64,000 nt of DNA. Source: UMGS1519 sp050951005 (GTDB taxonomy: Bacteria > Actinomycetota > Coriobacteriia > Coriobacteriales > Eggerthellaceae). The position numbers were made by a program, and so were the translations under genes. The notes beneath the pieces were generated by a model. That model worked only from the letters and a program-made list of their open reading frames with translations, ran no database searches and had not been told where the DNA came from. The stretch is from contig JBMNIP010000002.1 of the NCBI GenBank assembly GCA_050951005.1, positions 620,001 to 684,000 of the forward strand, given 5' to 3'. Positions 32,573-41,454 of this stretch are shown here, piece after piece (the stretch's first letter is position 1; the number at the start of each line of letters is the position of its first letter).

Positions 32573-33916
32573 ATGAGGAAAATCGTCATCTTGGGCGGCG
32601 GCGCAGCCGGATTCACGGTCGCCGCCGAGCTGGAACGGAAGATAGCCAATACCGCGCATGTCACGCTGGTCGACCAGCGTGCGCACATGGTATACCAGCC
32701 CTTCCTGGCCGAGGTCGCCTCAGGCTCCATCGAACCGCGCCACGTGGAGATCCCCTACCATCAGCATCTGCGCCGCACCGAAATCGCCTGCGCGCAGGTG
32801 ATGGGCATCAGCGCCGCCAAGCACGAGGTATACCTGCAGAACCTCGATGGCGATGACTGGACGCTGGGCTATGACACCTTGGTGGTGACGCTGGGGGCGG
32901 TGACCAAGACCTTCCCCACACCGGGCATCGCCGAGAACGCCATCGGCATGAAGTCGGTGGAGGAAGCAGTGCACGTACGCAACCAGATCATCATGAACTT
33001 CAACCGCGTGTCCAGCATGTATCCCGACAACCCCGAGCGCAAACGGCTGCTGACCTTCGTGGTCGTAGGCGGCGGGTTCTCCGGTGTTGAGAGCTTCGGC
33101 GAGATGATCAACCTGGCCCATGAGCTGCTGCGCTACTACCCGGCCGTCGATCCCGCCGAACTCTCCTTCCACCTGATCGAGGCCGCGGACCACATCATGC
33201 CCGAGCTCCCGCGCGAACGTTCGCAATGGGTAATCGACCGCCTCGAGCGCCGCGGGGGCCACGTGCACCTGAACACGTTCGTGGAATCCGCCGAGGACGG
33301 CGTGGTACGGACCTCTGCCGGCGACGCCTTCCGTACCGAGGTCATCGTGTGGACCGCAGGATCCCTTGCCAATCCCGTGCTGAAGCACAGCGACCTGCCG
33401 CTCGACGAACGCGGACGCCTGCGATGCCGCACCGACCTGCGTGTTTGCGGCGATGACGGAATCGTGCCCGACGTGTGGGGAGCGGGCGACGCAACGCATG
33501 TCGCAGATACCAGCGGCTGCGGCCTGCCCGACGGGAGCTGCGCCCCCACCGCCCAGCACGCCATCCGCCAGGCGCGCTGCCTGGTGAACAACATCGTCGC
33601 CTCGTACGAAGGCCGGCGGTTGACGGACTACTACCATCCGAACGCCGGCATGGTCGCCGGACTCGGCGAAGGCCTGGGCGTCTTCACCGACGGCAGCAAG
33701 AAGCTGGGAGTGAACGGCCTGCTGGGATGGCTGGCGCACCGCGCCTACCACGTATCCGCCCTGCCGACCGCCGAGCGCAAGGCGCGCGTCATCAGCGACT
33801 GGGTGCGCGGCGCAGTCCTCGGCCGCGACCTTGCCTCTACCTCCGAGTTCGCTAATCCGCGCGGGCTGTTCGAGAAATACGCGGCACGCACCGAGGAGAA
33901 GAAGGGCGCTGCCTGA
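32573..33916 (+). CDS. NDH-2-like NAD(P)H:quinone oxidoreductase
   Basis: A 447-residue flavoprotein of the type II NADH dehydrogenase/sulfide:quinone reductase group. The first Rossmann motif GGGAAG is at residues 8-13, the second in VVVGGGFSGVES near 163, and the VWGAGDATHV motif near 300 holds FAD. The C-terminal stretch (GLLGWLAHRAYHV) forms an amphipathic helix typical of membrane attachment. AGGAG lies 7 bases before the ATG. It follows the redox operon in the same direction and may deliver its electrons to the quinone pool, although the terminator between them argues for partial separation. Confidence 0.85.
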   Translation: MRKIVILGGGAAGFTVAAELERKIANTAHVTLVDQRAHMVYQPFLAEVASGSIEPRHVEIPYHQHLRRTEIACAQVMGISAAKHEVYLQNLDGDDWTLGYDTLVVTLGAVTKTFPTPGIAENAIGMKSVEEAVHVRNQIIMNFNRVSSMYPDNPERKRLLTFVVVGGGFSGVESFGEMINLAHELLRYYPAVDPAELSFHLIEAADHIMPELPRERSQWVIDRLERRGGHVHLNTFVESAEDGVVRTSAGDAFRTEVIVWTAGSLANPVLKHSDLPLDERGRLRCRTDLRVCGDDGIVPDVWGAGDATHVADTSGCGLPDGSCAPTAQHAIRQARCLVNNIVASYEGRRLTDYYHPNAGMVAGLGEGLGVFTDGSKKLGVNGLLGWLAHRAYHVSALPTAERKARVISDWVRGAVLGRDLASTSEFANPRGLFEKYAARTEEKKGAA

Positions 33917-33941
33917 GCGCCGAAAGCGCATGCCCCTGACG

Positions 33942-34283
33942 CTACGAGGTTCCCGCCGCCCGCTTCCCCTGCGGGGCATCGTAGGCGTATACCCACCAGC
34001 GCAGCGTGGCCGGCACGCCCATGGCCGGCTGGGCCTCGCGCGATTCCAGGTACAGATCGGTGATGTGGGCACCGAGCCGAACCCGATAGCAGCGCACTTG
34101 CCGGCCGCGGTGCTTCGGCCCGAACTCGCCGGCGTTCAGGACCTCGTCCACGAAGAAGCTCCGCCCGTCGCGCCACTGCACCGCCACCGGCTCCAACTGG
34201 CCGTCGCGCGAAAAGCGCGTGACGACATCCACGTACTCCTTGTGCACGCGCCGCGGGACTCCATCTGTCGTCTTGTACTCCAT
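33942..34283 (-). CDS. Small SOS-associated protein, divergent from the Y-family polymerase
   Basis: A 113-residue soluble protein that I do not assign to a named family with certainty. The sequence has alternating beta-strand patterns: KEYVDVVTRFSRDGQLEP, VQWRDGRSFFVDEVL, then RCYRVRLGAHITDLYLE. Such small proteins recur beside DinB-like polymerases, and some are called DUF6504 in actinobacteria; this match is only by context and general shape. The ATG at 34283 is used since the longer frame lacks support and would overlap the LexA box at 34297-34308, just 13 bases upstream. The setting makes it a likely SOS gene. Confidence 0.65.
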   Translation of the reverse strand: MEYKTTDGVPRRVHKEYVDVVTRFSRDGQLEPVAVQWRDGRSFFVDEVLNAGEFGPKHRGRQVRCYRVRLGAHITDLYLESREAQPAMGVPATLRWWVYAYDAPQGKRAAGTS

Positions 34284-34296
34284 GCCCTCTATTATC

Positions 34297-34308
34297 GAAC
34301 ATACGTTC
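34297..34308. promoter_or_regulatory. LexA-type SOS box (leftward gene)
   Basis: GAACATACGTTC is a near-perfect GAAC-N4-GTTC palindrome, extended to CGAACATACGTTCT, the Gram-positive LexA form. It lies 13 bases upstream of the start at 34283. Confidence 0.75.
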
Positions 34309-34409
34309 TTATTTTCATAGCGAACAAAGCATGGATTCGCCATGGGAGAAGGCACTCGGCATCCGCCGGAAAATGCATTTTGCCCCTTGACTTCAGCCGT
34401 ACGATACAA

Positions 34410-34421
34410 GAACATATGTTC
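34410..34421. promoter_or_regulatory. LexA-type SOS box (polymerase gene)
   Basis: GAACATATGTTC is a perfect 12-base palindrome, flanked by CG on the right, matching the Gram-positive LexA consensus. It ends 17 bases before the GTG start at 34439, so bound LexA would block initiation. Confidence 0.82.
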
Positions 34422-34438
34422 GTGTTTTGGGAGGGATC

Positions 34439-35722
34439 GTGAGCGAGAACCGGACGCGGACATACCTGTGCATCGACCTGAAGTCGTTCTACGCCAGCGT
34501 CGAATGCGCCGATCGCGGCCTGGACCCGTTCACCACGAACCTGGTGGTAGCCGACCCCGAACGCAGCGAGAACACCATCTGCCTGGCCATCACGCCGGCC
34601 ATGAAGGCGCGCGGCGTGCGCAACCGCTGCCGCATGCGCGACATCCCCGAACATCTGGAATGCATCATCGCCCGACCGCGCATGCACCGCTACCTGGAGG
34701 TATCGACCCAAATCGTGCGCATCTACCTGCGCTTCGTGGCCGCACAGGACGTGCACGTCTACAGCGTAGACGAATGCTTCATCGACGCCACCCCCTATCT
34801 GCGTCTCTACCGCACCACGCCCAAGGCGTTCGCCAACATCCTGCGGCAGGCGGTCTTCCAGGAAACGGGCATCACGGCCACGGCGGGCATCGGTACGAAC
34901 CTGTTCTTGGCGAAGGTGGCACTCGATATCACCGCCAAGCATGCCGACGACGGCATCGGCGTGCTGGACGAAGACGCTTTCCGACGCGAGATATGGTTCC
35001 ATCAGCCCCTTACCGATATCTGGGGCATCGGACCGGGCATCACGCGGCGCCTGGCGAAATATGGCGCATTCGACTTGGCCGGCGTCTGTGCGCTGCGCCC
35101 CGTGACGCTGCGCCGTGAATTCGGGAAGAACGCCGAATGGCTGATCGATCATGCCTGGGGTCTGGAGCCCTGCACCATCGCCGATATCAATGCCTACACG
35201 CCGCGCGGGCATTCGCTGTCAAACGGGCAGGTGCTGATGCGCGACTATTCCTTTGCCGAAGCGCGCACCATACTGCGCGAAATGACCGAGGAAAGCGCGC
35301 TGGAGCTGTTCGAGGGGAACCTGGCCTGTACGGGCGTGGCGATTTACATCGGATACGCGAAGCCGTTTTGGACGGAAGCGGGCCTTTCGGGATATGGCGG
35401 CGCCAGCCGCAAGCTGCCCGAAGCCACCAACGACCGGTCCGCACTGTTCGACGCCGTCCTGTCGCTCTACGACGCGAATGTCGACCCCGCCGCCCCGATA
35501 CGCCGGGTGAATGTGGCGCTGTGCGGCCTGATACCCGAATCCGAGGTGCAGCCGTCGTTGTTCGGCAGTCCCGAGGCGAAGCGGCAGGAACGGAAAATCG
35601 CCGCGGCGGCAAGCGCAGTGCGCGGGCGCTTCGGGGCAAACGCCCTGCTGCATGGCACCAGCCTGTTGCCTGAAGCCAACGCACGCGAGCGCAACCAGCA
35701 GATCGGAGGCCACCATGCCTGA
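34439..35722 (+). CDS. Y-family DNA polymerase (DinB/UmuC type)
   Basis: A 427-residue translesion polymerase. The catalytic residues are visible: the first aspartate in CIDLKSFYASVE (near 13) and the acidic pair in YSVDECFID (about 112-114). The helix-hairpin-helix lies in DIWGIGPGITRRLAKYG. A C-terminal QPSLFG matches the beta-clamp binding motif QxxLF. GTG at 34439 follows GGGAGG; a TTG at 34427 is less likely. A LexA box overlaps the promoter. It overlaps the YolD-like gene by 8 bases. Such UvrX/DinB-YolD pairs are frequent in Firmicutes and their mobile elements; in an actinobacterium it points to a shared Gram-positive SOS cassette. Confidence 0.92.
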   Translation: MSENRTRTYLCIDLKSFYASVECADRGLDPFTTNLVVADPERSENTICLAITPAMKARGVRNRCRMRDIPEHLECIIARPRMHRYLEVSTQIVRIYLRFVAAQDVHVYSVDECFIDATPYLRLYRTTPKAFANILRQAVFQETGITATAGIGTNLFLAKVALDITAKHADDGIGVLDEDAFRREIWFHQPLTDIWGIGPGITRRLAKYGAFDLAGVCALRPVTLRREFGKNAEWLIDHAWGLEPCTIADINAYTPRGHSLSNGQVLMRDYSFAEARTILREMTEESALELFEGNLACTGVAIYIGYAKPFWTEAGLSGYGGASRKLPEATNDRSALFDAVLSLYDANVDPAAPIRRVNVALCGLIPESEVQPSLFGSPEAKRQERKIAAAASAVRGRFGANALLHGTSLLPEANARERNQQIGGHHA

Positions 35723-35993
35723 GCAGCGCCGGCCTTCCCGCCTGCCCCGCGGCGCACAGCAGGCCAACCCGCATATCCCCGACGATACCCTCTGGCCCGA
35801 CCTGCCCGAACCCGAGCGCGACAGGCGTCGGGCCATACTGGCCGATATCCGCCGCCGCGTTGCCGAGAACGGCCCGCGGCGCGCCCTGCGCACGCCCGAC
35901 CGGGCCAACCAGTTTCTACCGTTCGCCGCCCTGAAGGGCTATGATGAGATGCTGGCGAAAATGCGCCGCAGCGTCGAGAGGGAAAAGGAGTAA
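35715..35993 (+). CDS. YolD-like protein
   Basis: A 92-residue basic protein with the YolD-like pattern DRANQFLPFAALKGYDEML near residue 60-80. The gene begins inside the end of the polymerase gene (ATG 35715, overlap of 8 bases) behind GGAGG with 6 bases of spacing. YolD-like proteins accompany DinB/UvrX-type polymerases in SOS operons and may help clamp or polymerase loading; no biochemical role is settled. Transcription is from the LexA box at 34410. Confidence 0.85.
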   Translation: MPEQRRPSRLPRGAQQANPHIPDDTLWPDLPEPERDRRRAILADIRRRVAENGPRRALRTPDRANQFLPFAALKGYDEMLAKMRRSVEREKE

Positions 35994-36138
35994 GCGCTTC
36001 TCGTTGCAGGACGCTGTCCGAAGCCAGGAGCATACCTTCCATATCGCCGTTCCATCTTCATGCAAGAAGCCGCTTCCTTCCTGCCCAACTTCTCCTATGA
36101 TGGGACAAGACGCTATCGTGCACGTCCAAGGAGCACCT

Positions 36139-36984
36139 ATGGAATCAAATAACGAATTCGCCCTTACACCCGACGAGCAGAAGAAGCTCTTCGCTGCCGC
36201 CGGCGTCGAGCCGGACGAGGTCATGTCGGGAAAACGCGAACCGTCCTTTCATGACACCGCACTGGTTATCGAGGACCTGTCGCGCACGATGATCGAGGAC
36301 GGCCCGGACGCACTCTGCGAGCTCGTTGCCGCAAACCATCTGTACCTGATGCAGTGCATCCGGGTCAATCCGGAAGTCGGGACCACACTGGTCCTCTGCT
36401 ACAAGATGGGTGTCGAGAAGCACTCCGGTGCCTGCGCCACCAACCTCGGCGCCCTGTATTACCTGGGCGAAGTGGTGGATCAGGACTACAAGAAAGCTGC
36501 CGAGCTCTATCAGATGGCAGCCGATTGGGGCTCCGTGCAGGGCTTGGTGAACCTGGGCTATATCTACGAATACGGCCGCACCGGCACGCCCGATTACCTG
36601 AAGGCCTACCAGTGCTATTCCCTGGCTGCCGCACTTGCCAATGCTTCGGAGGCACTATGCAAGATGGGCGACATGTTCGCCCGCGGCAAAGCCTTCCCCG
36701 CAGACGAGGCGAAGGCCATGCTGCTGTGGGAGAAGAGCCTTGAGACCGCACAGAGCATCGAGGAGATCGCCCAGCCCGCATTCCGTATTGCCGAGCGCAT
36801 CTTGAACTCCGACCCGCAGCGAGCGCTCTTCCTGTTCCAGCAGGCGGAGACCGGCATGCGCTCGGACATCGCCAACGGGATGGTCTATTACCGCAAACGC
36901 ATGCAACAGGCCATCGAGGGCCAGGATAAGGCACGTCTGCTCCTTGACGCGGACGACACTTTGGAAGAGAGCACATCTTTCTAG
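36139..36984 (+). CDS. Sel1-like repeat protein
   Basis: A 281-residue helical repeat protein. Sel1-type units are seen from about residue 105: GACATNLGALYYLGEVVDQDYKKA, then GSVQGLVNLGYIYEYGRTG, then ASEALCKMGDMFARGKAF, here named by their core parts ALYYLGE, NLGYIYEYG and KMGDMFARG. Each has about 36 residues with the A-x-x-x-L-G pattern. It starts at the ATG 36139 behind AAGGAG; no signal peptide is visible, so it is likely cytoplasmic. Such proteins are adaptors for protein-protein contacts. It is a single gene after the SOS cassette and converges with the tetR gene. Its partner is unknown. Confidence 0.8.
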   Translation: MESNNEFALTPDEQKKLFAAAGVEPDEVMSGKREPSFHDTALVIEDLSRTMIEDGPDALCELVAANHLYLMQCIRVNPEVGTTLVLCYKMGVEKHSGACATNLGALYYLGEVVDQDYKKAAELYQMAADWGSVQGLVNLGYIYEYGRTGTPDYLKAYQCYSLAAALANASEALCKMGDMFARGKAFPADEAKAMLLWEKSLETAQSIEEIAQPAFRIAERILNSDPQRALFLFQQAETGMRSDIANGMVYYRKRMQQAIEGQDKARLLLDADDTLEESTSF

Positions 36985-37091
36985 CCAATACGAAATTCCG
37001 CATCGTACGGACCTTCGTTTGACGCAGGGGCAATCGAAAGGCCGATGCGGCAAGGGAAGATTGCGTCGGTTCGGGCTTCGGGATACGGCGC

Positions 37092-37658
37092 CTATTCGGC
37101 CTTATAGGCAAATGCCTCCGACGAGAATTCGTAGTATCTCAGCGATTCGGGAAGCATTTCGAAAAGCTTGTCAGCCGCTTGATCGGCGGTAACCGCGTAC
37201 TTTCCGGCAATCCAATTCTTGTACATGTAGCTGACGCCGTAGCAGAAGACGTCAGCTTGCAGACGCTCGGATTCGGTCAGGCCGGCTCCTTGCCTGTTTG
37301 CCCGCGTCACGCGGATAAGGATGTCGCGCGAATACGAGAAGATGAAATGCTCGAGCGAGTTGATGCCCGATGAGGCAAAGGCGCCCTGGATCTTGCTGAG
37401 GACCCTGCGCCCCGACACGAAAAGATGGTAGAAGCAATCGCGGTACGTTGTGACGCTGGCATCGTAGAGCAGCGCATCCAGAATACGCTGGTAGTTGAAG
37501 TTCATCACGTCGTAACGATCCTTGAAATAGCGGTAGAACGTGGTCTTGCCCACCGATGCCTCTCGGGCGATATCGGCGACGGTGATTTCGTCGAATGGCT
37601 TCTCGTTAATCAAGCGATTGAAGGCCGCAACGATGCAGTCACGTGTCCGAGCGGGCAT
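37092..37658 (-). CDS. TetR-family transcriptional regulator (trehalose/Fe-S regulon candidate)
   Basis: A 188-residue regulator. The HTH is PFDEITVADIAREASVGKTTFYRYF with recognition helix VGKTTFYRYF; the C-terminal helices have many aromatic residues (MYKNWIAGKYAV). ATG at 37658 follows GGGGGAGGG; the frame continues to 37730 without a ribosome site. It is divergent from the trehalose synthase gene at 37913. The gap holds a perfect inverted repeat (37691-37713), and two further promoters at 40241 and 42300 carry the same half-site, so this protein may govern three units. Its ligand is unknown. Confidence 0.88.
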   Translation of the reverse strand: MPARTRDCIVAAFNRLINEKPFDEITVADIAREASVGKTTFYRYFKDRYDVMNFNYQRILDALLYDASVTTYRDCFYHLFVSGRRVLSKIQGAFASSGINSLEHFIFSYSRDILIRVTRANRQGAGLTESERLQADVFCYGVSYMYKNWIAGKYAVTADQAADKLFEMLPESLRYYEFSSEAFAYKAE

Positions 37659-37690
37659 GTCGTTCCCTCCCCCGCTGGTTGATCCGACCC

Positions 37691-37713
37691 AATCGTTCCA
37701 ACATGGAACGATT
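37691..37713. promoter_or_regulatory. Operator A: AATCGTTCCA-N3-TGGAACGATT
   Basis: A perfect 10-base inverted repeat with a 3-base spacer lies 33 bases upstream of the tetR start and about 200 bases before the trehalose synthase start. Its right half TGGAACGATT recurs with one change as TGGGACGATT at 40254-40263 and 42300-42309. Confidence 0.72.
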
Positions 37714-37912
37714 ACAAAGTATAGTTCCACTCCTCCGAGCCGTCATCCGGGTATAGCCGAGGCAAGAGAAGAGTGCAGCGCGGCTCGCTTTCGGCACTTC
37801 CTGATATATGGAGGCGAGATGATGGAGGGAAACAGGCTTGTGACAACCTGTGGGGACTTGTTGCGGTTGCATCGATTCCGCATTAGAAAGAATATCGGAA
37901 GAGGTGTTCGTG

Positions 37913-40186
37913 ATGGACAGACACACGATTATCGTTGCAAACCGGCTTCCCTACCATCTTGTCTCAGATACTGAATCCGAAGCCTCCAATACAGCTTTGA
38001 ACGGTTCGCTCGTTGCAAGCGACGGAGGTCTTGCCTCGGCGCTCCGTTCGCTTCATGAAAAGCAGGGCAACCTGTGGATCGGCGAGTCCGACCTGCCGGC
38101 ATCCGAGACGGGAACGGCCCGTGCGGCGGAGTACGAGCGACGGCTCGCCGATGCCGAATGCGTTCCCGTCTATCTCACCGAAGAAGAGCAGCGTGGGTAC
38201 TACGAGCAGTTCTCGAACTCGACGCTTTGGCCGCTGTTCCACGATTTCCCGCAGTACGCTCAGTTCGATGCAGATTCGTGGGAAGTGTATGTGCAGGTCA
38301 ACCGCAAGTTCTGCGACGCGGTCGCCGAAGTCGCCAAGCCCGGGGACATCATCTGGGTGCACGACTACCATCTGATGCTGCTGCCGCAGATGCTGCGCGA
38401 GGCGATTCCCGACGCGCTTATCGGATTCTTCCTGCACATCCCGTTTCCCGACTACGAGACGTTCCGCATGCTCCCCTGGCGTGCACAGGTGCTCGAAGGA
38501 GTGCTCGGGGCGGATTTGGTGGGGTTCCACACCTACGATTACGTGCGGCGCTTCCTTTCAAGCTGCGTAAGGGTGCTCGGGCTGGATAACCGTATGGGGT
38601 CCATGCTCGTCGACGGGCGGCAGGTGCGTGCCGACGTGTTCCCGCTCGGCATCGACTACGAACGGTACGCTCGTGCGGGCCGAAGCGAGCGCACAGCGTC
38701 GATCGGCGAGCGGTTGATCCCCGTTGCGGGACAGGATACCCCCCCGATGAGAAGCCTGCTGTCGGTCGGCAGGCTCGACTACACGAAGGGCATTCCCGAA
38801 CTGCTGCGCGCCTACGACACCTTCCTCGAACGGTATCCGGAGTGGCGACAGCGCGTGCAGCTCTCGCTCGTCACGGTACCGTCGCGCGAGGTCGTACCGT
38901 CGTACGCCGAGCTCAAACGCGAGGTCGATGAGCTGGTCGGCCGGATAAACGGCAAGTTTGCGCGTCCGCATTGGAACCCGATCCGCTACTATTACCGGTC
39001 GCTCGATTTCGACGAGCTGATCGCCGCCTACCGCGCCTGCGACGTCATGCTCGTGACACCGCTGCGCGACGGCATGAACCTCGTCTGCAAAGAGTACCTT
39101 GCCGTGCGCGACGGCGGAACCGGCGTGTTGGTCCTCTCGGAGATGGCGGGCGCGGCCGGCGAGCTTTCCGAGGCGCTGCTCGTGAACCCGTTCGACCGGG
39201 ATTCGATTGTCGAGGCGATTCATCGGGCGCTTACGATGCCCGAGCCCGAGCAGCGCCATCGCAACGGGATGATGCAACGGCGCCTATCCCGCTACACGTC
39301 CGAACGCTGGGCCAACGAGTTCATCGATGCGCTCGGCGAGGTACGCGATGAGCAGCGGACGCTTGATGCACGGCTGGTCGGACCGGATGTCAAGCAGCGG
39401 ATGCACGATGACTACCTCCAAGCAGGGAAGGCCGGATCGCGGCGCACGATTCTGCTCGACTACGACGGCACGCTCGTTCCGTTCGATGCCGACCCAGCCT
39501 CGGTGCCTCCCGACGACGAGCTCCTTTCGCTGCTCGGCAGACTTTCCGCAGACCCGCTCAACGACGTTGCCATCCTCTCGGGCCGCGATAGGGAAACGCT
39601 TTCATCGTGGTTCTCGAAACTGAACATCGACCTGGTCGCCGAGCACGGCGCATGGCTGTGGACCCGCAACGGGAACCTTTCCGAAAGCCTCCCCGCCGAC
39701 CATTCCCCGGAATCGTGGATGCCGCTTGCCCCGCTCGACGACTCGTGGATGCCCCGCGCCCGGGAGTTGCTGCAGGACTTCGTCGACCGGACGCCGGGCT
39801 CGCTGCTCGAGGAGAAGGGCTATTCGCTTGTGTGGCATTACCGGGCGTGCAACCGTGAACTCGCGGAACGGCGCGTCGCAGAGCTGCGATCGGAGCTGAC
39901 CGGCGTTGTGGGGGACATGGGCCTTCAGCTTGCATTCGGAAACAAGGTCGTCGAAATCAAGCTCGCAAACATCGACAAGGGGTCGGCGGCATACCGATGG
40001 TTCTCGCGCGAAGGCGTCGGGTTCACGCTCGTTGCCGGCGATGATATGACCGATGAGGATATGTTCCGCACCGCTCCCGACAATGCCTGGACCGTGAAGG
40101 TGGGCGCCGATCCGACGCAGGCCCGTTGGTCCGTGCGCGATTGCCATCAGATGCGGTCCCTGCTCGAAAATCTGCTCGAACCGTAG
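37913..40186 (+). CDS. Bifunctional trehalose-6-phosphate synthase/phosphatase (OtsA-OtsB fusion)
   Basis: A 757-residue cytoplasmic fusion. Residues 1 to about 470 are a GT20 glycosyltransferase (VANRLPYHL start, DGGLASALRSL, IWVHDYHLMLLP, and DGMNLVCKEYLA) that joins glucose from UDP-glucose to glucose-6-phosphate. Residues from about 510 form a HAD phosphatase (DYDGTLVPF, then AGDDMTDEDMF) that removes the phosphate, so trehalose forms in one protein. Many bacteria use separate enzymes; the fused form is best known from eukaryotes and some Bacteria. Start ATG at 37913 follows GGAAGAGG; a GTG at 37910 is possible. It sits behind operator A and the divergent tetR gene. Confidence 0.92.
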   Translation: MDRHTIIVANRLPYHLVSDTESEASNTALNGSLVASDGGLASALRSLHEKQGNLWIGESDLPASETGTARAAEYERRLADAECVPVYLTEEEQRGYYEQFSNSTLWPLFHDFPQYAQFDADSWEVYVQVNRKFCDAVAEVAKPGDIIWVHDYHLMLLPQMLREAIPDALIGFFLHIPFPDYETFRMLPWRAQVLEGVLGADLVGFHTYDYVRRFLSSCVRVLGLDNRMGSMLVDGRQVRADVFPLGIDYERYARAGRSERTASIGERLIPVAGQDTPPMRSLLSVGRLDYTKGIPELLRAYDTFLERYPEWRQRVQLSLVTVPSREVVPSYAELKREVDELVGRINGKFARPHWNPIRYYYRSLDFDELIAAYRACDVMLVTPLRDGMNLVCKEYLAVRDGGTGVLVLSEMAGAAGELSEALLVNPFDRDSIVEAIHRALTMPEPEQRHRNGMMQRRLSRYTSERWANEFIDALGEVRDEQRTLDARLVGPDVKQRMHDDYLQAGKAGSRRTILLDYDGTLVPFDADPASVPPDDELLSLLGRLSADPLNDVAILSGRDRETLSSWFSKLNIDLVAEHGAWLWTRNGNLSESLPADHSPESWMPLAPLDDSWMPRARELLQDFVDRTPGSLLEEKGYSLVWHYRACNRELAERRVAELRSELTGVVGDMGLQLAFGNKVVEIKLANIDKGSAAYRWFSREGVGFTLVAGDDMTDEDMFRTAPDNAWTVKVGADPTQARWSVRDCHQMRSLLENLLEP

Positions 40187-40240
40187 GCTAGAAGGACGGG
40201 AAAAGCCTCTCCATCCCCTCCCCATTGGTCGATCCAGTCC

Positions 40241-40263
40241 AATCGTTCCAAAATGGGACGATT
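40241..40263. promoter_or_regulatory. Operator B upstream of the ferredoxin-like gene
   Basis: AATCGTTCCA-AAA-TGGGACGATT differs from operator A by one base in the arms. The following 45 bases also resemble the region after operator A: AGTCCCA here against AGTTCCA there, and GGGTATG against GGGTATA further on. This supports shared promoter architecture. Confidence 0.7.
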
Positions 40264-40365
40264 CAAGGGTTTAGTCCCATCCATTTGGGATGTTACCTGG
40301 GTATGCTCGGGTTACAGGAAGTCCACCGATGATCTCAATGCCAGACACCGACGGAAGGAGCCGTC

Positions 40366-41391
40366 ATGGACCTTGGAATGTACCTGAACATCAACCGCGA
40401 CGAACAGGATTTCAAGCCACGGAAGGGCGGCGGGCTGCGCGATTTCATCAAAGACAAGACATCCGCCAAGGCCGGCGACGATGCCTTCGTCCAATGGTTC
40501 TTCAAGACCATCATCGCTTCGGCGCCGTTGACCCACTATCCGGCTACGGAATTCCTCCTGAAGAACATGGCGCGGCTTGGCGGCCCCTACAACACCAAGG
40601 GCATTTCGGTTCCCCTGCATAACGTTCGCATGCCTGACGAAGAGCAGGATGGAGCATCTGATAATCCGCTTCCCTCAGAAGATGGCGAACCCGTTGGCAA
40701 ACATGCGAAGAAGACCACCATCGAGGTCAACCAGACGCTCTACTCCAACGTGCATAAGATGAATCCGCCAATCGAGATGATGAAGGACACGGTGGCGCGA
40801 TCCTCGTATCGCGCCATCATGCACGAATGCGTTTGCCGCAAGATCCAAGGCTGCAAGGATTATCCGCTCGATCTGGGATGCCTGTTCATCGGACCGGCGG
40901 CGCGCTCCTGCGTCGAGCGCGGCATCGCCCGTGAGGCGACGGCGGAAGAGTGCTTCGAGCATATCGACCGAGCGAAGGAAGCCGGCCTGTCCGCCATCGG
41001 CTATTTCGTGGAAGTAGAGGAATTCTGCTGGGATTTCAAGGATAAGGACATGCCCAACTTCCTGGAATTCTGCTTCTGCTGCCCCTGCTGCTGTTCGGCG
41101 GTACGCTTCGAACAGGGCGCTACCGGACCGCTGCAGCGCGTCCTGCACCAGGGAATGGGGTTCAGCTGCGTGGTGGATACCGATGTCTGCTGCGGTTGCG
41201 GACTGTGCGAGCAGACCTGCCCGCATGACGTCATCCATGTGGTGAACCGCAAGGCCACCGTCGATCCGACCTGCGCCGGATGCGGCCAATGCACGCTTGC
41301 TTGCAATTACCACGCCCTTACCATCCAGCAAACCGGATCAACGAAACCGCATATCGAGGACTACTTCGAGAAACTGCACGCTACCCTGTAA
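40366..41391 (+). CDS. Cysteine-rich protein with C-terminal dicluster ferredoxin domain
   Basis: A 341-residue iron-sulfur protein without a known enzymatic fold that I can name. The C-terminal part carries CCGCGLCEQTCPHD and CAGCGQCTLACNYH, two 4Fe-4S motifs. A dense cluster CFCCPCCC lies before it near residue 240, and HECVCRKIQGCKDYP near 165 has three more cysteines. No signal peptide or membrane segment is seen, so it should be cytoplasmic. The ATG at 40366 follows GGAAGGAGCC. Operator B lies about 105 bases upstream, tying it to the tetR at 37092. Roles in electron transfer or in reducing an organic substrate are possible. Confidence 0.75.
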   Translation: MDLGMYLNINRDEQDFKPRKGGGLRDFIKDKTSAKAGDDAFVQWFFKTIIASAPLTHYPATEFLLKNMARLGGPYNTKGISVPLHNVRMPDEEQDGASDNPLPSEDGEPVGKHAKKTTIEVNQTLYSNVHKMNPPIEMMKDTVARSSYRAIMHECVCRKIQGCKDYPLDLGCLFIGPAARSCVERGIAREATAEECFEHIDRAKEAGLSAIGYFVEVEEFCWDFKDKDMPNFLEFCFCCPCCCSAVRFEQGATGPLQRVLHQGMGFSCVVDTDVCCGCGLCEQTCPHDVIHVVNRKATVDPTCAGCGQCTLACNYHALTIQQTGSTKPHIEDYFEKLHATL

Positions 41392-41454
41392 AGGCACAGA
41401 GTGCATCTGCATGGTGCCCGCACGGAATCCCGTGTGGCTTGGATTTGTGCGCGC

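Noticed and set aside
32720..34072. 450-residue minus-strand frame antisense to the NDH-2-like gene
   Set aside because: The plus strand shows conserved Rossmann motifs with a good ribosome site; the antisense frame has no recognisable family pattern.
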